This document shows, piece after piece, positions 1 through 8,410 of a DNA stretch of 64,000 nt. Below the pieces are notes generated by a model. The model was not told the DNA's origin, ran no database searches, and saw only the letters and a list, made by a program, of their open reading frames with translations. The number at the start of each line of letters is the position of its first letter. The first letter of the stretch is position 1. Source of the stretch: Flavivirga amylovorans (GTDB lineage Bacteria > Bacteroidota > Bacteroidia > Flavobacteriales > Flavobacteriaceae); contig NZ_JAUOEM010000002.1 in NCBI RefSeq assembly GCF_030540875.1, forward strand, positions 278,926-342,925, given 5' to 3'. The position numbers were made by a program, and so were the translations under genes.

Positions 1-2
1 GT

Positions 3-485
3 TATTTTAGTAAACTTAAAAAAAACGATATGGTACTAGCAGATATAAAACAAAATAAAGATTTTAATTTTCCTGTAAATGTGAAAGAAGTCGTTATGAT
101 TTCTAATGGGACGGGGATTGCACCATTCTTGGGGATGATTAATAATCAGGATTCTAATTCTGTAAAATCACATTTGTTTTGGGGTGGACGGACGAAAGAT
201 TCTTATCAAATCTATTCAGAATTAATAGATAAAGCTTTTTATAGCAAAAAACTATCTGGACTTTACATTAGTTTTTCAAAAGAGGAAAGTCAAAAAAGAT
301 ATGTGCAAAATTCAATAGTAGAAAAAAGTGATTTAATATCTCGGGTATTAAAAAGTGATGGTGTTATTATGATTTGTGGATCAATAGCTATGCAAAACGA
401 TGTTCTGGAAACATTAGAAAGTATCTCTGAATCTAAATTGAATAGGCCTTTAAATCTAAATCAAATTAAAACAGATTGTTATTAA
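3..485 (+). CDS. NADPH-dependent flavin reductase, C-terminal part (truncated by window edge)
   Basis: The reading frame is open from the first bases, so the gene starts upstream and only its last 160 or so codons are visible. The stretch GTGIAPFLGMI matches the NADP-binding signature of the ferredoxin-NADP reductase/cytochrome P450 reductase fold, and HLFWGGRTKDS and MICGS match the later nucleotide-binding strands of that fold (MICGS corresponds to the usual I/VYVCG segment). In Bacteroidota such modules are usually the C-terminus of PepSY-membrane or sulfite-reductase-type flavoproteins moving electrons from NADPH, often in iron acquisition; which one cannot be decided here. Two small Cys-containing genes follow within 12 bases and are probably cotranscribed. 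Confidence 0.75.
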   Translation, partial: YFSKLKKNDMVLADIKQNKDFNFPVNVKEVVMISNGTGIAPFLGMINNQDSNSVKSHLFWGGRTKDSYQIYSELIDKAFYSKKLSGLYISFSKEESQKRYVQNSIVEKSDLISRVLKSDGVIMICGSIAMQNDVLETLESISESKLNRPLNLNQIKTDCY

Positions 486-496
486 TATAAAAATGT

Positions 497-850
497 ATGT
501 GCAATAGTATAAGGACAATAGCAAAAGTAACTAGTGGAGAACTTTCAATATGTGAGCAATGTAATGTCTATCATGTTGAGTTTAATAATATTTATTTTGA
601 ATTTACTCCAAATGAGTTTGATCATTTTAAAGACTATCTTTTAAACATCGAGTTGGATTATTGGGAAGAAAGATATTCTTGCGCAAAGGTTAAAAGAAAA
701 ATCCCCATTCCGTCAATGCAAAAAAACCTGGTTTTAATGTTCAATAGACAAGAAATAAAAGAATTGAAATTACTTTTTTGTGGAGAAGAATGTGGTTTTG
801 AAAATGTATTATATGCTAACGATATAGATTATAAATTGATTTTAAACTAA
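497..850 (+). CDS. Small conserved protein, DUF6686-like
   Basis: A 117-residue soluble protein with no signal peptide. It has an N-terminal C-x2-C pair (CEQC, about residues 19-22) followed by YHVEFNNIYFEF, a layout I associate with the flavobacterial DUF6686 family of unknown function; that assignment is from memory and not certain. Further cysteines (SCAKV, FCGEECGF) could make a metal or iron-sulfur site. It starts 12 bases after the flavin reductase stop and 8 bases before the next gene, so the three genes look like one operon and a redox or iron role is a reasonable guess. The start at 497 is chosen over the out-of-frame ATG at 493. Confidence 0.6.
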   Translation: MCNSIRTIAKVTSGELSICEQCNVYHVEFNNIYFEFTPNEFDHFKDYLLNIELDYWEERYSCAKVKRKIPIPSMQKNLVLMFNRQEIKELKLLFCGEECGFENVLYANDIDYKLILN

Positions 851-857
851 TTAAAGC

Positions 858-1211
858 ATGGACGATATAAACACGATTTACTATAATGATTTTGGAATCG
901 CTTTCCACTGGAAAAGATGTGCTGTTAAAGATTTTAAGAAGATTCAATTAGTCTTTAGAGACACAGGGTTATTACTAACGTCCCATGAATTGCTATTATT
1001 CTCTGAAAACATAGATAGATCTTTAAACAGAAACTGTTCATGTATAGATTGTATAGAATATAAAACTTGCAAATTGTTGGTTGAAGCTCCAAATCCGCAA
1101 ATGACTTTCGCCATGACTTACACAGAAATAAAAGACATACAAGATTTAGTAAAAGGAACTTTATTTCAAATGGGATTAAATAAGATACTTAGCGATAATA
1201 CAATTAAATAG
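858..1211 (+). CDS. Small conserved Cys-containing protein, likely distant paralogue of the preceding gene
   Basis: Also 117 residues. The overall plan repeats the preceding protein: an aromatic beta-rich N-terminal half, a central cysteine cluster (NCSCIDCIEYKTC, about residues 60-72), then a stretch around PNPQMTFAMTYTEIKDIQDL that lines up with MQKNLVLMFNRQEIKEL of its neighbour. Identity is low, so paralogy is inferred from equal length, adjacency and pattern. The four closely spaced cysteines suggest metal binding. Function unknown. The gene ends 1 base before the convergent cvpA-like gene. Confidence 0.55.
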   Translation: MDDINTIYYNDFGIAFHWKRCAVKDFKKIQLVFRDTGLLLTSHELLLFSENIDRSLNRNCSCIDCIEYKTCKLLVEAPNPQMTFAMTYTEIKDIQDLVKGTLFQMGLNKILSDNTIK

Positions 1212-1212
1212 C

Positions 1213-1737
1213 TTAAACTTCACCTGCTTCTATGGTATCCTCTTCCTCATTTTCATTAGAATCTAAAATATTTGGAAGAATCATAGGCACCAAGGATTTT
1301 ACGGGGTTATAGAATACAGAAGCTTTTAAATCGTCTTCATTTGCAAATGGTATTGCTCTATTCATTTTATCAAAAACGATTAAAATCACACTTAAAATCA
1401 ATGCAATTTTAAGACTTCCAAAAATGCCTCCAAGTAGCTTATTTATAATGCCTAGAGCAGCAAAATCTGCTAATTTAGTTAGTGCTTTTCCAGCAAGCGC
1501 AATGGCTAAAACAATGATTACAAAAGTTATTATAAAAGCAGCAATATTAATGGTTTTTTCATTCCAATCTACTTTACTTTCTAAAAATTCACCAGCAAAA
1601 TTGCTAAAATGTATGGCGCCATAAACCCCAGCAATTAAAGCAACCAAAGAGGCAACTTCAACAAAAAGCCCTTTCATAAAACCACGAATAAGTCCGAATA
1701 AAATTAAAGCTCCTAAAACAATGTCTATAATACCCAT
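1213..1737 (-). CDS. CvpA family inner-membrane protein
   Basis: A 174-residue protein with four hydrophobic segments (about residues 4-22, 27-47, 65-90 and 103-125) and the family-typical start MGIIDIVLGALILFGLIRGF followed by KGLFVEVASLVALIAG. CvpA was first described as needed for colicin V production; in most bacteria the family is an inner-membrane protein of unclear role in envelope stress. The C-terminal tail is acidic (NENEEEDTIEAGEV). It lies 26 bases after the TonB receptor gene on the same strand and may be read through from it. A TACATTTG -7-like box sits just before the ATG, which would make a transcript with almost no leader. Confidence 0.85.
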   Translation of the reverse strand: MGIIDIVLGALILFGLIRGFMKGLFVEVASLVALIAGVYGAIHFSNFAGEFLESKVDWNEKTINIAAFIITFVIIVLAIALAGKALTKLADFAALGIINKLLGGIFGSLKIALILSVILIVFDKMNRAIPFANEDDLKASVFYNPVKSLVPMILPNILDSNENEEEDTIEAGEV

Positions 1738-1763
1738 AAAACAAATGTATGATAAATATATAA

Positions 1764-4379
1764 CTAAAAATATAGTCTAAATGTTGCATTTGGTGTAAAG
1801 CCAAGTGATAATTGTTCTATACGATCTAATTCTTCTACGCCTGTATTTGGATTTGTATCCACTCTGTAAAATACAGAAAGAGGGATTTGTCTTGAGTAGA
1901 TATTTTGTAATGATACTCCAAAAACACCGCGCGTTTTGTTACGCTGTGATAGTTTAAAATGATACAATAATGACGCGTCTAGGCGATGGTAATTTGGTAA
2001 ACGCTCACTGTTTATCAATCCAAAATCAATATCACCACTAGTCACATTAAAATTATCCACGGGAGTAAAAGGACTTCCCGTTCTATACATCCATCCTAGT
2101 GATAATTCCCATGTTCCTAAGTTGTAAGATGTTGAGGCTCTGAAATTATTGGTAACATCATTATTCCCAGGAAACGAGCTATTTTGTAGGCTTTTAAAAG
2201 TGTATTGTACATCATTAAAAGTATAGCCTAACCAAAAATTAAAGTCATTTATTTTCTTTTTTAATAAAACGTCTATACCAAAAATATCACTTTCCCCTGT
2301 TGAAAAGTCTTCTGAAGCATTCGTGAAACCATTTGTAAAAGAAGTGAGTCCCTCAATATTTTTAACATAAGCATCTATATCAAAAATCCAGCCGTTAAGA
2401 TCAATTAAAAAGCCACTGGAAAACTGTGTGCTTTCTAAAACAGGAATATCGCCTCCATCAGATAACGTCCATATTTGATTTTCTAATCTAAGTTGTGTGT
2501 CTTCAAAATTAACTAACTGACTTATGGTTTGGTATCTTTTTTCGGCTGTAACTTTTAATCTAATGTCTTTATTTATAGGGAATTCTGCATTTAATCTGGG
2601 TTCTATAAAATAATCATTAATAGCCGAATAATGCGAAGCACGAACACCAAGACTCAAAACGCCTTTATTATTTGGACGAAAAAGGTATTCTCCATAAATA
2701 CTGTGCGTTTGGTTTTCTTGATTTTTAATTTCGTTAAAATCTCTAGTGTCACCACTAAGAATAACATCCTCGTCATCATCAGGATCAATCGTGTTATTGT
2801 CTAGTTCATCTCTAAACAATTGAAAAAACACACCTGTATTTGTATATTGATAGCCTAATTTTATGGCATGATTGTCAATAAACTCATATTCTATTTTAGC
2901 ATCAAAGCCATATTCTTCAACTCTGTTTTTTCTTAAATTCTCTTCTTCTACAATGCCTTCTTCTGTAAATAAATTATCGTAAAAACTATTAAAATAAGAG
3001 TAATAGCCTTTAAGGGAATGTTTCATTTTTTTAAATTTAGTACCACTCCAAAGTAAGCTGGCTCCTTGGTTTTCTATTTGCAATTGATCTGAAGTGTTAT
3101 CTTCATCGTCAATAGTCGAAAAATTCAAATCATTTTTTGTTATTAAACCACTAACTGTGATTAAGTCATTTTCTGAAGGTTCAGCAATTAATTTTATGTT
3201 AGTATCATAAAAATAAAATTCATTTTCTCCCGAAATTTCAGAAGTATCATCGTCGTCTTCAACAACCACTCCAGCATTATTGGTGACTACTTTTGTATTT
3301 TGAAATACCTTATCTGCAATAGCATCATAGGTTGGAGTCTGAAATACATCTGTAAGCGCACGTCTTGCTGAAGCTGTAATACCAACAGACTTTGCTATTG
3401 GTGTCTTTATAAATGCATCTGCATGTGTACCATTTATGCCAATACCAATAGTTGTAGAATCTATAACAGTGTTAGCACTTGAAATATCAATAACTCCAGA
3501 AACACGATCACCATATTCTGGGCTTGCTCCGCCTTTATATATTTTAGTACTTTCTACAACATAAGGGTTAATGGATGAAATCATTCCAAAAAAATGTCCG
3601 GTATTGTACATTTTAATATCATCAAAATAGATTAAGTTTTGATCTTGGGACCCTCCTCTAATTTGAATATCGGAAGCACTTTCATTTAAACTTGTGATAC
3701 CAGGAATTAATTGTAGACTTTTAAAGACATCGGGTTCTGTAAGACCTGGTAATAATCCCAAGGCGTCGTTTCTTATTAAGGTAGAGCCATCATTGTTTTT
3801 ATTTAAACCTTTTGTAATATAAGCTGTTATAATAATATCATTTAAAGCCTGTGCATTAGTCCTTAAATAGAGGTTTTTACAGGTGCCCTCTTTTAATTCT
3901 AATGCAGGAAGCCTCATGTCTTTATAGCCCAAATATTGAATAACTATGTTGCTATTAGGATCCATATTATGGAGTTCGAAAAAACCAGATTCATTAGTTG
4001 TTGTACCATGATCTGTACCTTGAACAACTATGGTAGCAAAAGGAAGATTGTCTTTAGTGTCACTATCAAATAAATACCCGCAAATATCAATCTTTGGTGC
4101 TTTTATTATGATTTGTTTTTCTGAAATTTTATCAAAAGTAAGCGCTGTTTGCTTTTTTAATTCTTTTAATAAATCTTCAATGCTTATGCTCGTAGCAATA
4201 AAATTTATAAGCTTGTTCGCTACTAAAGTTTCGCTATAAGAAAAAAGTAAACCTGATTTAGTTTCTATATCTTTTAAAACTGTTTTTAAGTAAGTGTTTT
4301 GGTAATTAATACTAAGCTTTTCTTGAGATAAAGACAAAAATGGTATTAATAAAATAAAGAGGTAAAGTGTTTTTTTCAT
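1764..4379 (-). CDS. STN-domain TonB-dependent receptor (FecA-like)
   Basis: An 871-residue outer-membrane receptor. A signal peptide (MKKTLYLFILLIPFLSLSQ) is followed by an STN signalling domain (about 20-92), a carboxypeptidase-like regulatory beta-domain (about 97-170), a plug with IQIRGGSQDQNLIYFDDIKM and YKGGASPEYGDRVSGVIDIS, and a barrel ending in FRLYF with a terminal aromatic residue. The gene lies 5 bases after the FecR anti-sigma gene and behind an ECF sigma gene, the classical arrangement in which substrate binding is relayed through STN and FecR to the sigma factor. No SusD partner is present, so a small ligand such as an iron chelate is more likely than a glycan; the substrate is not readable from sequence. 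Confidence 0.9.
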   Translation of the reverse strand: MKKTLYLFILLIPFLSLSQEKLSINYQNTYLKTVLKDIETKSGLLFSYSETLVANKLINFIATSISIEDLLKELKKQTALTFDKISEKQIIIKAPKIDICGYLFDSDTKDNLPFATIVVQGTDHGTTTNESGFFELHNMDPNSNIVIQYLGYKDMRLPALELKEGTCKNLYLRTNAQALNDIIITAYITKGLNKNNDGSTLIRNDALGLLPGLTEPDVFKSLQLIPGITSLNESASDIQIRGGSQDQNLIYFDDIKMYNTGHFFGMISSINPYVVESTKIYKGGASPEYGDRVSGVIDISSANTVIDSTTIGIGINGTHADAFIKTPIAKSVGITASARRALTDVFQTPTYDAIADKVFQNTKVVTNNAGVVVEDDDDTSEISGENEFYFYDTNIKLIAEPSENDLITVSGLITKNDLNFSTIDDEDNTSDQLQIENQGASLLWSGTKFKKMKHSLKGYYSYFNSFYDNLFTEEGIVEEENLRKNRVEEYGFDAKIEYEFIDNHAIKLGYQYTNTGVFFQLFRDELDNNTIDPDDDEDVILSGDTRDFNEIKNQENQTHSIYGEYLFRPNNKGVLSLGVRASHYSAINDYFIEPRLNAEFPINKDIRLKVTAEKRYQTISQLVNFEDTQLRLENQIWTLSDGGDIPVLESTQFSSGFLIDLNGWIFDIDAYVKNIEGLTSFTNGFTNASEDFSTGESDIFGIDVLLKKKINDFNFWLGYTFNDVQYTFKSLQNSSFPGNNDVTNNFRASTSYNLGTWELSLGWMYRTGSPFTPVDNFNVTSGDIDFGLINSERLPNYHRLDASLLYHFKLSQRNKTRGVFGVSLQNIYSRQIPLSVFYRVDTNPNTGVEELDRIEQLSLGFTPNATFRLYF

Positions 4380-4384
4380 AGCTA

Positions 4385-5296
4385 TTATTCTTTTGAGCTA
4401 TTTAGTAGTAAGATATTTTTGTTGATTGTGTATTCTATTTGCATCGGAACTAAAACTGTTTTCAAAGCAGTTTCCAGATCGTTATGTACAAAATTACCTG
4501 TAAAACGTTGAGATAGGTCAACACCATTTGTTTTAATAGTGATCCCGTATTGTGCTCTTAACTCATTTAAAACATCACTAAGCATCGTGTTATCAAACGT
4601 ACTGATCCCTTTTAACCAAGAAGGACTCGTTTTTGTAGTAGTAGCTTCATTAAAATCATTATTTATTATAGAAATAGATTTTCCAGCAGTTAAAACAGCC
4701 GTTTTCTCTGTTTTATTTTGTTTAAACATAACTTTACCTTCGTAACAAATTAAATTATAAGCGTTTTTTCTAGACCTTATATTAAATTCTGTTCCTAAAA
4801 CACTAACTGTTCCGTAGTTTGTTTTTACATTAAAAGTACTGCCTTTTTCTACTATAAAATAAGCTTCTCCGTTTAGCGAAACGTTGCGATTGGAATTCCA
4901 GAAAAATCGATTATGCTCTAATTTAGAATTGGCATTAAGTTGAATTTTTGAATTATCGGGGAGTGTTACAGCTAATTGCTCGCCTATTCCCGTTTTGTAA
5001 GTTATATTATTAAAGAAAACACCAATTATTAAAACAATGGAAGCTGCAACAGCTATTACATAACTAATAGATTTTAGAGAAATAACTTTAGTTGATTTTT
5101 GATTTTTGCGTTTTGCAGCAATATTGGTATATAGCTTTTCTTTATTAAAAGCAGGTTTTTCAAAACGATTTGAAGCGGTAACAATAGATTGATACTCCGC
5201 AAATTCTTTTGAATTTTTGAATTCGGCAAGCTCTTCTTGGGTAAGCGTTCCTGCCAACCATCTTGCTAAAATTGTATCGTCTTTTTCTTCAAACAT
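4385..5296 (-). CDS. FecR-family anti-sigma factor
   Basis: A membrane anti-sigma/sigma-regulator of about 303 residues. It has a cytoplasmic N-terminal ASD-like region (ILARWLAGTLTQEELAEF), one transmembrane helix (ISYVIAVAASIVLIIGVFF, about residues 77-95), a periplasmic FecR domain (LPDNSKIQLNANSKLEH, LNGEAYFIV, VSVLGTEFNIRSR) and a C-terminal DUF4974 domain (FDNTMLSDVLNELRAQYGI). The C-terminal part receives the STN signal from the receptor encoded 5 bases downstream. I prefer the ATG at 5296 (MFEEKDD); an in-frame GTG at 5311 would add five residues. A G-rich motif lies about 40 bases upstream of the start (5336-5347). Confidence 0.9.
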   Translation of the reverse strand: MFEEKDDTILARWLAGTLTQEELAEFKNSKEFAEYQSIVTASNRFEKPAFNKEKLYTNIAAKRKNQKSTKVISLKSISYVIAVAASIVLIIGVFFNNITYKTGIGEQLAVTLPDNSKIQLNANSKLEHNRFFWNSNRNVSLNGEAYFIVEKGSTFNVKTNYGTVSVLGTEFNIRSRKNAYNLICYEGKVMFKQNKTEKTAVLTAGKSISIINNDFNEATTTKTSPSWLKGISTFDNTMLSDVLNELRAQYGITIKTNGVDLSQRFTGNFVHNDLETALKTVLVPMQIEYTINKNILLLNSSKE

Positions 5297-5335
5297 AATA
5301 TCTTTGTTCACTTAGGTAACCAGCAAGTATCTTTT

Positions 5336-5347
5336 TACCCTACCCCC
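5336..5347 (-). promoter_or_regulatory. G-rich motif upstream of FecR gene 1
   Basis: On the minus strand the sequence reads GGGGGTAGGGTA, about 40 bases before the FecR start. An 11-base inverted copy lies at 5887-5897. Similar G-rich motifs are found at comparable distances before the two other FecR genes (28775-28793 and 37101-37114). Could be an ECF promoter element or a leader element; this is inferred from recurrence only. Confidence 0.35.
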
Positions 5348-5348
5348 A

Positions 5349-5858
5349 TTAAATATTTTTAATTGTTAATCTTAATTTAATGAGTGCTTTATGCATTCTT
5401 TTTTCAATGGCTTTTTGAGATACCCCAAGCATTTCTGCCATTTCTTTATATGTTTTTTTATCAACCCTATTTAACAAAAAAACTTCTCGCTGGCCTTCAG
5501 GCAAAGATTGAATGGCATTTTCAAGTTTAACCATAAACTCATCTTCTTCCATTTTATATTCAGGCGTTTCAATATCTGAAATTTTTTGTGGCTGTTTAGC
5601 ATATTTTAAAATCACTTTTTTATGAGCAACTTCATTATAAAATGCATTTTTAGAAATGGCATATAAATAGCCGCGTGCTTTTTCTAGAAGTACTTTTTTG
5701 CAATTATTCCAGAGTTTAATAAAGGAATCCTGAACAATATCTTCGGCTTGTTGTAAATCGCCACATCTGTAATAAAGATAGTTCCGAAGCTCTTCAGAAT
5801 GATTATCGAATACTTTTCTATAGTTATGTTCTAAACAAACCGAATTGCTGTCTTTCAT
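5349..5858 (-). CDS. ECF-type RNA polymerase sigma factor
   Basis: A 169-residue sigma-70 family factor of the ECF class. Region 2 is seen in LYYRCGDLQQAEDIVQDSFIKLWNNC (first half of this run) and region 4 in LPEGQREVFLLN followed by the helix-turn-helix TYKEMAEMLGVSQKAIEKRM. Together with the FecR and TonB receptor genes downstream on the same strand it forms a complete trans-envelope signalling unit, probably autoregulated. The region between this gene and the divergent membrane protein gene holds a copy of a GGGGTAGGGTA sequence (5887-5897) that mirrors the one in front of the FecR gene. Confidence 0.92.
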   Translation of the reverse strand: MKDSNSVCLEHNYRKVFDNHSEELRNYLYYRCGDLQQAEDIVQDSFIKLWNNCKKVLLEKARGYLYAISKNAFYNEVAHKKVILKYAKQPQKISDIETPEYKMEEDEFMVKLENAIQSLPEGQREVFLLNRVDKKTYKEMAEMLGVSQKAIEKRMHKALIKLRLTIKNI

Positions 5859-5942
5859 TAAAAATAAAAATTATTTTTTCTAAAGAGGGGTAGGGTATAT
5901 TAAAAAATAACTGTTCCCCTAACAAATCTAATAATTTAAATC

Positions 5943-7529
5943 ATGAGATCATTAAACAACTTCAGAATAATTTTAACCCTTTTGTTAGTAGTAGCTTCTT
6001 TAGTTTTATTAGTAAAGGCTATTTCTTTATCTGGTAAAATTGGAAACTTTTTCGCAGAAGAACGTTATACGGTAAATTATCAATATTTCTTCAAGACAAA
6101 TGACGAAACCACTAAAATAAAAACCTTTTTGCCCAAAAATTCAGATCGACAACAAATTACTTCAGAATCATTAAATACGAGTCCCAGTGTTACATTTGAA
6201 CGTAAAGCTTCAAATAATAATATTAGAGGTATTTGGACAGCCAATAATGCTGAAGCATACGAGAACATTGATTATAAATTTGAATTTGAGGGAAAATCTA
6301 AAACATTTAAACTTCCAAAGGTTTTTAAGTACAATAGAGATGTAGATCTTACTTATTTAAGTGCTACAGAAAATATTCAGTCTGATAATACGAAAATACA
6401 AGTATTGGCTAAGCAACTATCCAATGATAAAACGAATGATAAGGAAATTGTTAAATCACTTTTTAGTTATGTAGAAGCAATTCCTAATGCACCAATAATT
6501 ACACTAACCGATGCTGTAACAGCTTTAGAACAAAATATTGCATCCTGTAATGGTAAAAGTAGATTGCTTGTCGCTTTATCGAGAGCTCTAGGGTATCCTG
6601 CACGAATAAAAGGGGGGATGATTTTAAATACCGAAAACACCCGTAGTTCTCATGTATGGGCAGAACTTTTAATAAATAATCAATGGATTCCTTTTGATGC
6701 TATAAATAATCATTTTGCCTATATACCAGCTAATTATTTAGAATTGTACGAGGGTGATGAGTTTTTACTAACCCGTACTTCAAAGATTAATTTTGATTAT
6801 AATTATGAGCTTAAACGACAAGTTAATATTCCTTTTATACAAGCTAGTGCATCAGAGATAGGTGCATTGATTCCTTTTTCGCTATTAAATTTATTAGAAA
6901 ACAAAGTCATAACTTATAAGTTATTGGTATTGTTGTTAATGCTTCCTTTAGGAGGTTTTATTGTAGCGTTATTAAGAAATGTTGTTGGACTTAAAACTTT
7001 TGGTGTTTTTCTTCCTGTATTAATAGCTTTTTCTTTACTAAAGACAGGTTTTGTTATTGGAATTAGCATCTTTTTATTTTTAATTCTTGTTATAGGACTA
7101 TTATCTCAGCCATTTTCTAAACTAGGGTTGCTACATACCCCAAAGCTGGTAATTTCATTAACCCTTATGGTTATTGTCATTATTGTAGGGTCTTATTTAG
7201 GGCTTTTAACCAATAATGCCTGGTTAGGATCATTAAGTTTCTTCCCTATAATTATTTTAACAGTTTCGGCAGAGCGCTTTTCAAATTTAATAGTAGAAGA
7301 TGGATTTAACGAAGCTACTAACATGCTATTTCAAACATTGTTAGCCGTAAGCATTTGTTACTTATTATTATCTAATAAATGGTTGTCTTCCATACTAATT
7401 GTATTCCCGGAAATATTACTAATTATAGTGAGTTTATCTATGCTTTTAGGGCGTTATCTAGGCTTAAGATGGTCAGAATTAATAAGATTTAACCCAATTT
7501 TTAACCTTAAAAACACAAGCTATGCGTAG
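5943..7529 (+). CDS. Transglutaminase-like protein fused to 7-TM domain (UUP1 family)
   Basis: A 528-residue inner-membrane protein: an N-terminal anchor (about 8-27), an extracytoplasmic region, a transglutaminase-like core (about 150-290) and a C-terminal block of about seven hydrophobic helices (about 320-515). This matches the family described as an inactive transglutaminase fused to seven transmembrane helices. Here, however, the core segment SCNGKSRLLVALSRALGYPA, then SSHVWAELL, then WIPFDAINN places Cys202, His237 and Asp252 where an active papain-like triad would sit. The stop overlaps the next gene, an ATP-grasp ligase, by 8 bases, so the two are translationally coupled. Function unproven; envelope peptide or amino-acid modification is an inference. 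Confidence 0.85.
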   Translation: MRSLNNFRIILTLLLVVASLVLLVKAISLSGKIGNFFAEERYTVNYQYFFKTNDETTKIKTFLPKNSDRQQITSESLNTSPSVTFERKASNNNIRGIWTANNAEAYENIDYKFEFEGKSKTFKLPKVFKYNRDVDLTYLSATENIQSDNTKIQVLAKQLSNDKTNDKEIVKSLFSYVEAIPNAPIITLTDAVTALEQNIASCNGKSRLLVALSRALGYPARIKGGMILNTENTRSSHVWAELLINNQWIPFDAINNHFAYIPANYLELYEGDEFLLTRTSKINFDYNYELKRQVNIPFIQASASEIGALIPFSLLNLLENKVITYKLLVLLLMLPLGGFIVALLRNVVGLKTFGVFLPVLIAFSLLKTGFVIGISIFLFLILVIGLLSQPFSKLGLLHTPKLVISLTLMVIVIIVGSYLGLLTNNAWLGSLSFFPIIILTVSAERFSNLIVEDGFNEATNMLFQTLLAVSICYLLLSNKWLSSILIVFPEILLIIVSLSMLLGRYLGLRWSELIRFNPIFNLKNTSYA

Positions 7530-8403
7530 AGACTTATTCACAATAAAAAATAGAAGAGGTGTTATGGGGCTTAATCAAAGAAATATAGAATTAATATACC
7601 CCAATAATAAACGCAAACATTATCAATTAGCAGATAATAAAGTAAAAGCGAAGGCTATTTTACATAACAATTATATTGCTTGTGCTGAGACTTATGCTGT
7701 TATAGAGCGAGTAAGCGATATAAAGAATAAGTGGGAACAATGTAAGACATACAAGAGTATGGCGGTTAAGCCAGCTAACGGTAGTGGAGGCGGAGGCATT
7801 TTGATTTTAAAAAAAGACGCGAATTCTAATTGGAGAAATGGCGGAGAACCAATTACCGAGACACAAATTTTTCAACATATTACAAGTATTGTTTCTGGGT
7901 TTTATTCTATGAATTCTCAAGACAGTTGTCTTATTGAAGAATGCATAGTTCCACATCCATTCTTTGCCGAAATTTATGATGAAGGTGTGCCAGATTTTAG
8001 AGTCATTACTTTAAAAGGACAACCCATTATGGCGATGCTTAGAATGCCAACATCAAAGTCTAATGGAAAAGCAAATTTACATCAAAACGGTGTCGGTATA
8101 GGTGTCGATATTAATAAAGGCGTATTAACACAAACCTACGATGGGAGACAGTATCTAGATTGCCACCCAGATAATCCGATACCCATAAAAGGAAAACCAA
8201 TACCATATTGGGAAGAACTCATAAAACTATCTATTGATACCGCAAAAGTATTTCCTCTGGATTATTTAGGAATAGATTTAGTCATAGATGCTAAAAAGGG
8301 ACCACAGATAATGGAGGTTAATGTAAGACCAGGTTTAGGGATTCAATTAGTCAATCAAATGGGTTTGGGAGATGCTATAAAATTAAATTATAAAAACAAA
8401 TAA
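7522..8403 (+). CDS. ATP-grasp alpha-L-glutamate ligase-like protein (RimK-related)
   Basis: A 293-residue cytoplasmic enzyme of the ATP-grasp superfamily. The glycine-rich nucleotide loop KPANGSGGGGILIL (about residues 87-100), the middle IEECIVPHPFFAEIYDEGVPDFR and the metal-binding end IMEVNVRPGLGIQLVN are characteristic of RimK-type ligases that add glutamate or similar amino acids through an acyl-phosphate. This subgroup is known to occur next to the 7-TM transglutaminase-like protein, as here, where the genes overlap by 8 bases. Substrate is unknown. The next gene, an outer-membrane barrel, starts 8 bases later, making a three-gene operon. Confidence 0.88.
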   Translation: MRRDLFTIKNRRGVMGLNQRNIELIYPNNKRKHYQLADNKVKAKAILHNNYIACAETYAVIERVSDIKNKWEQCKTYKSMAVKPANGSGGGGILILKKDANSNWRNGGEPITETQIFQHITSIVSGFYSMNSQDSCLIEECIVPHPFFAEIYDEGVPDFRVITLKGQPIMAMLRMPTSKSNGKANLHQNGVGIGVDINKGVLTQTYDGRQYLDCHPDNPIPIKGKPIPYWEELIKLSIDTAKVFPLDYLGIDLVIDAKKGPQIMEVNVRPGLGIQLVNQMGLGDAIKLNYKNK

Positions 8404-8410
8404 AATAGAC

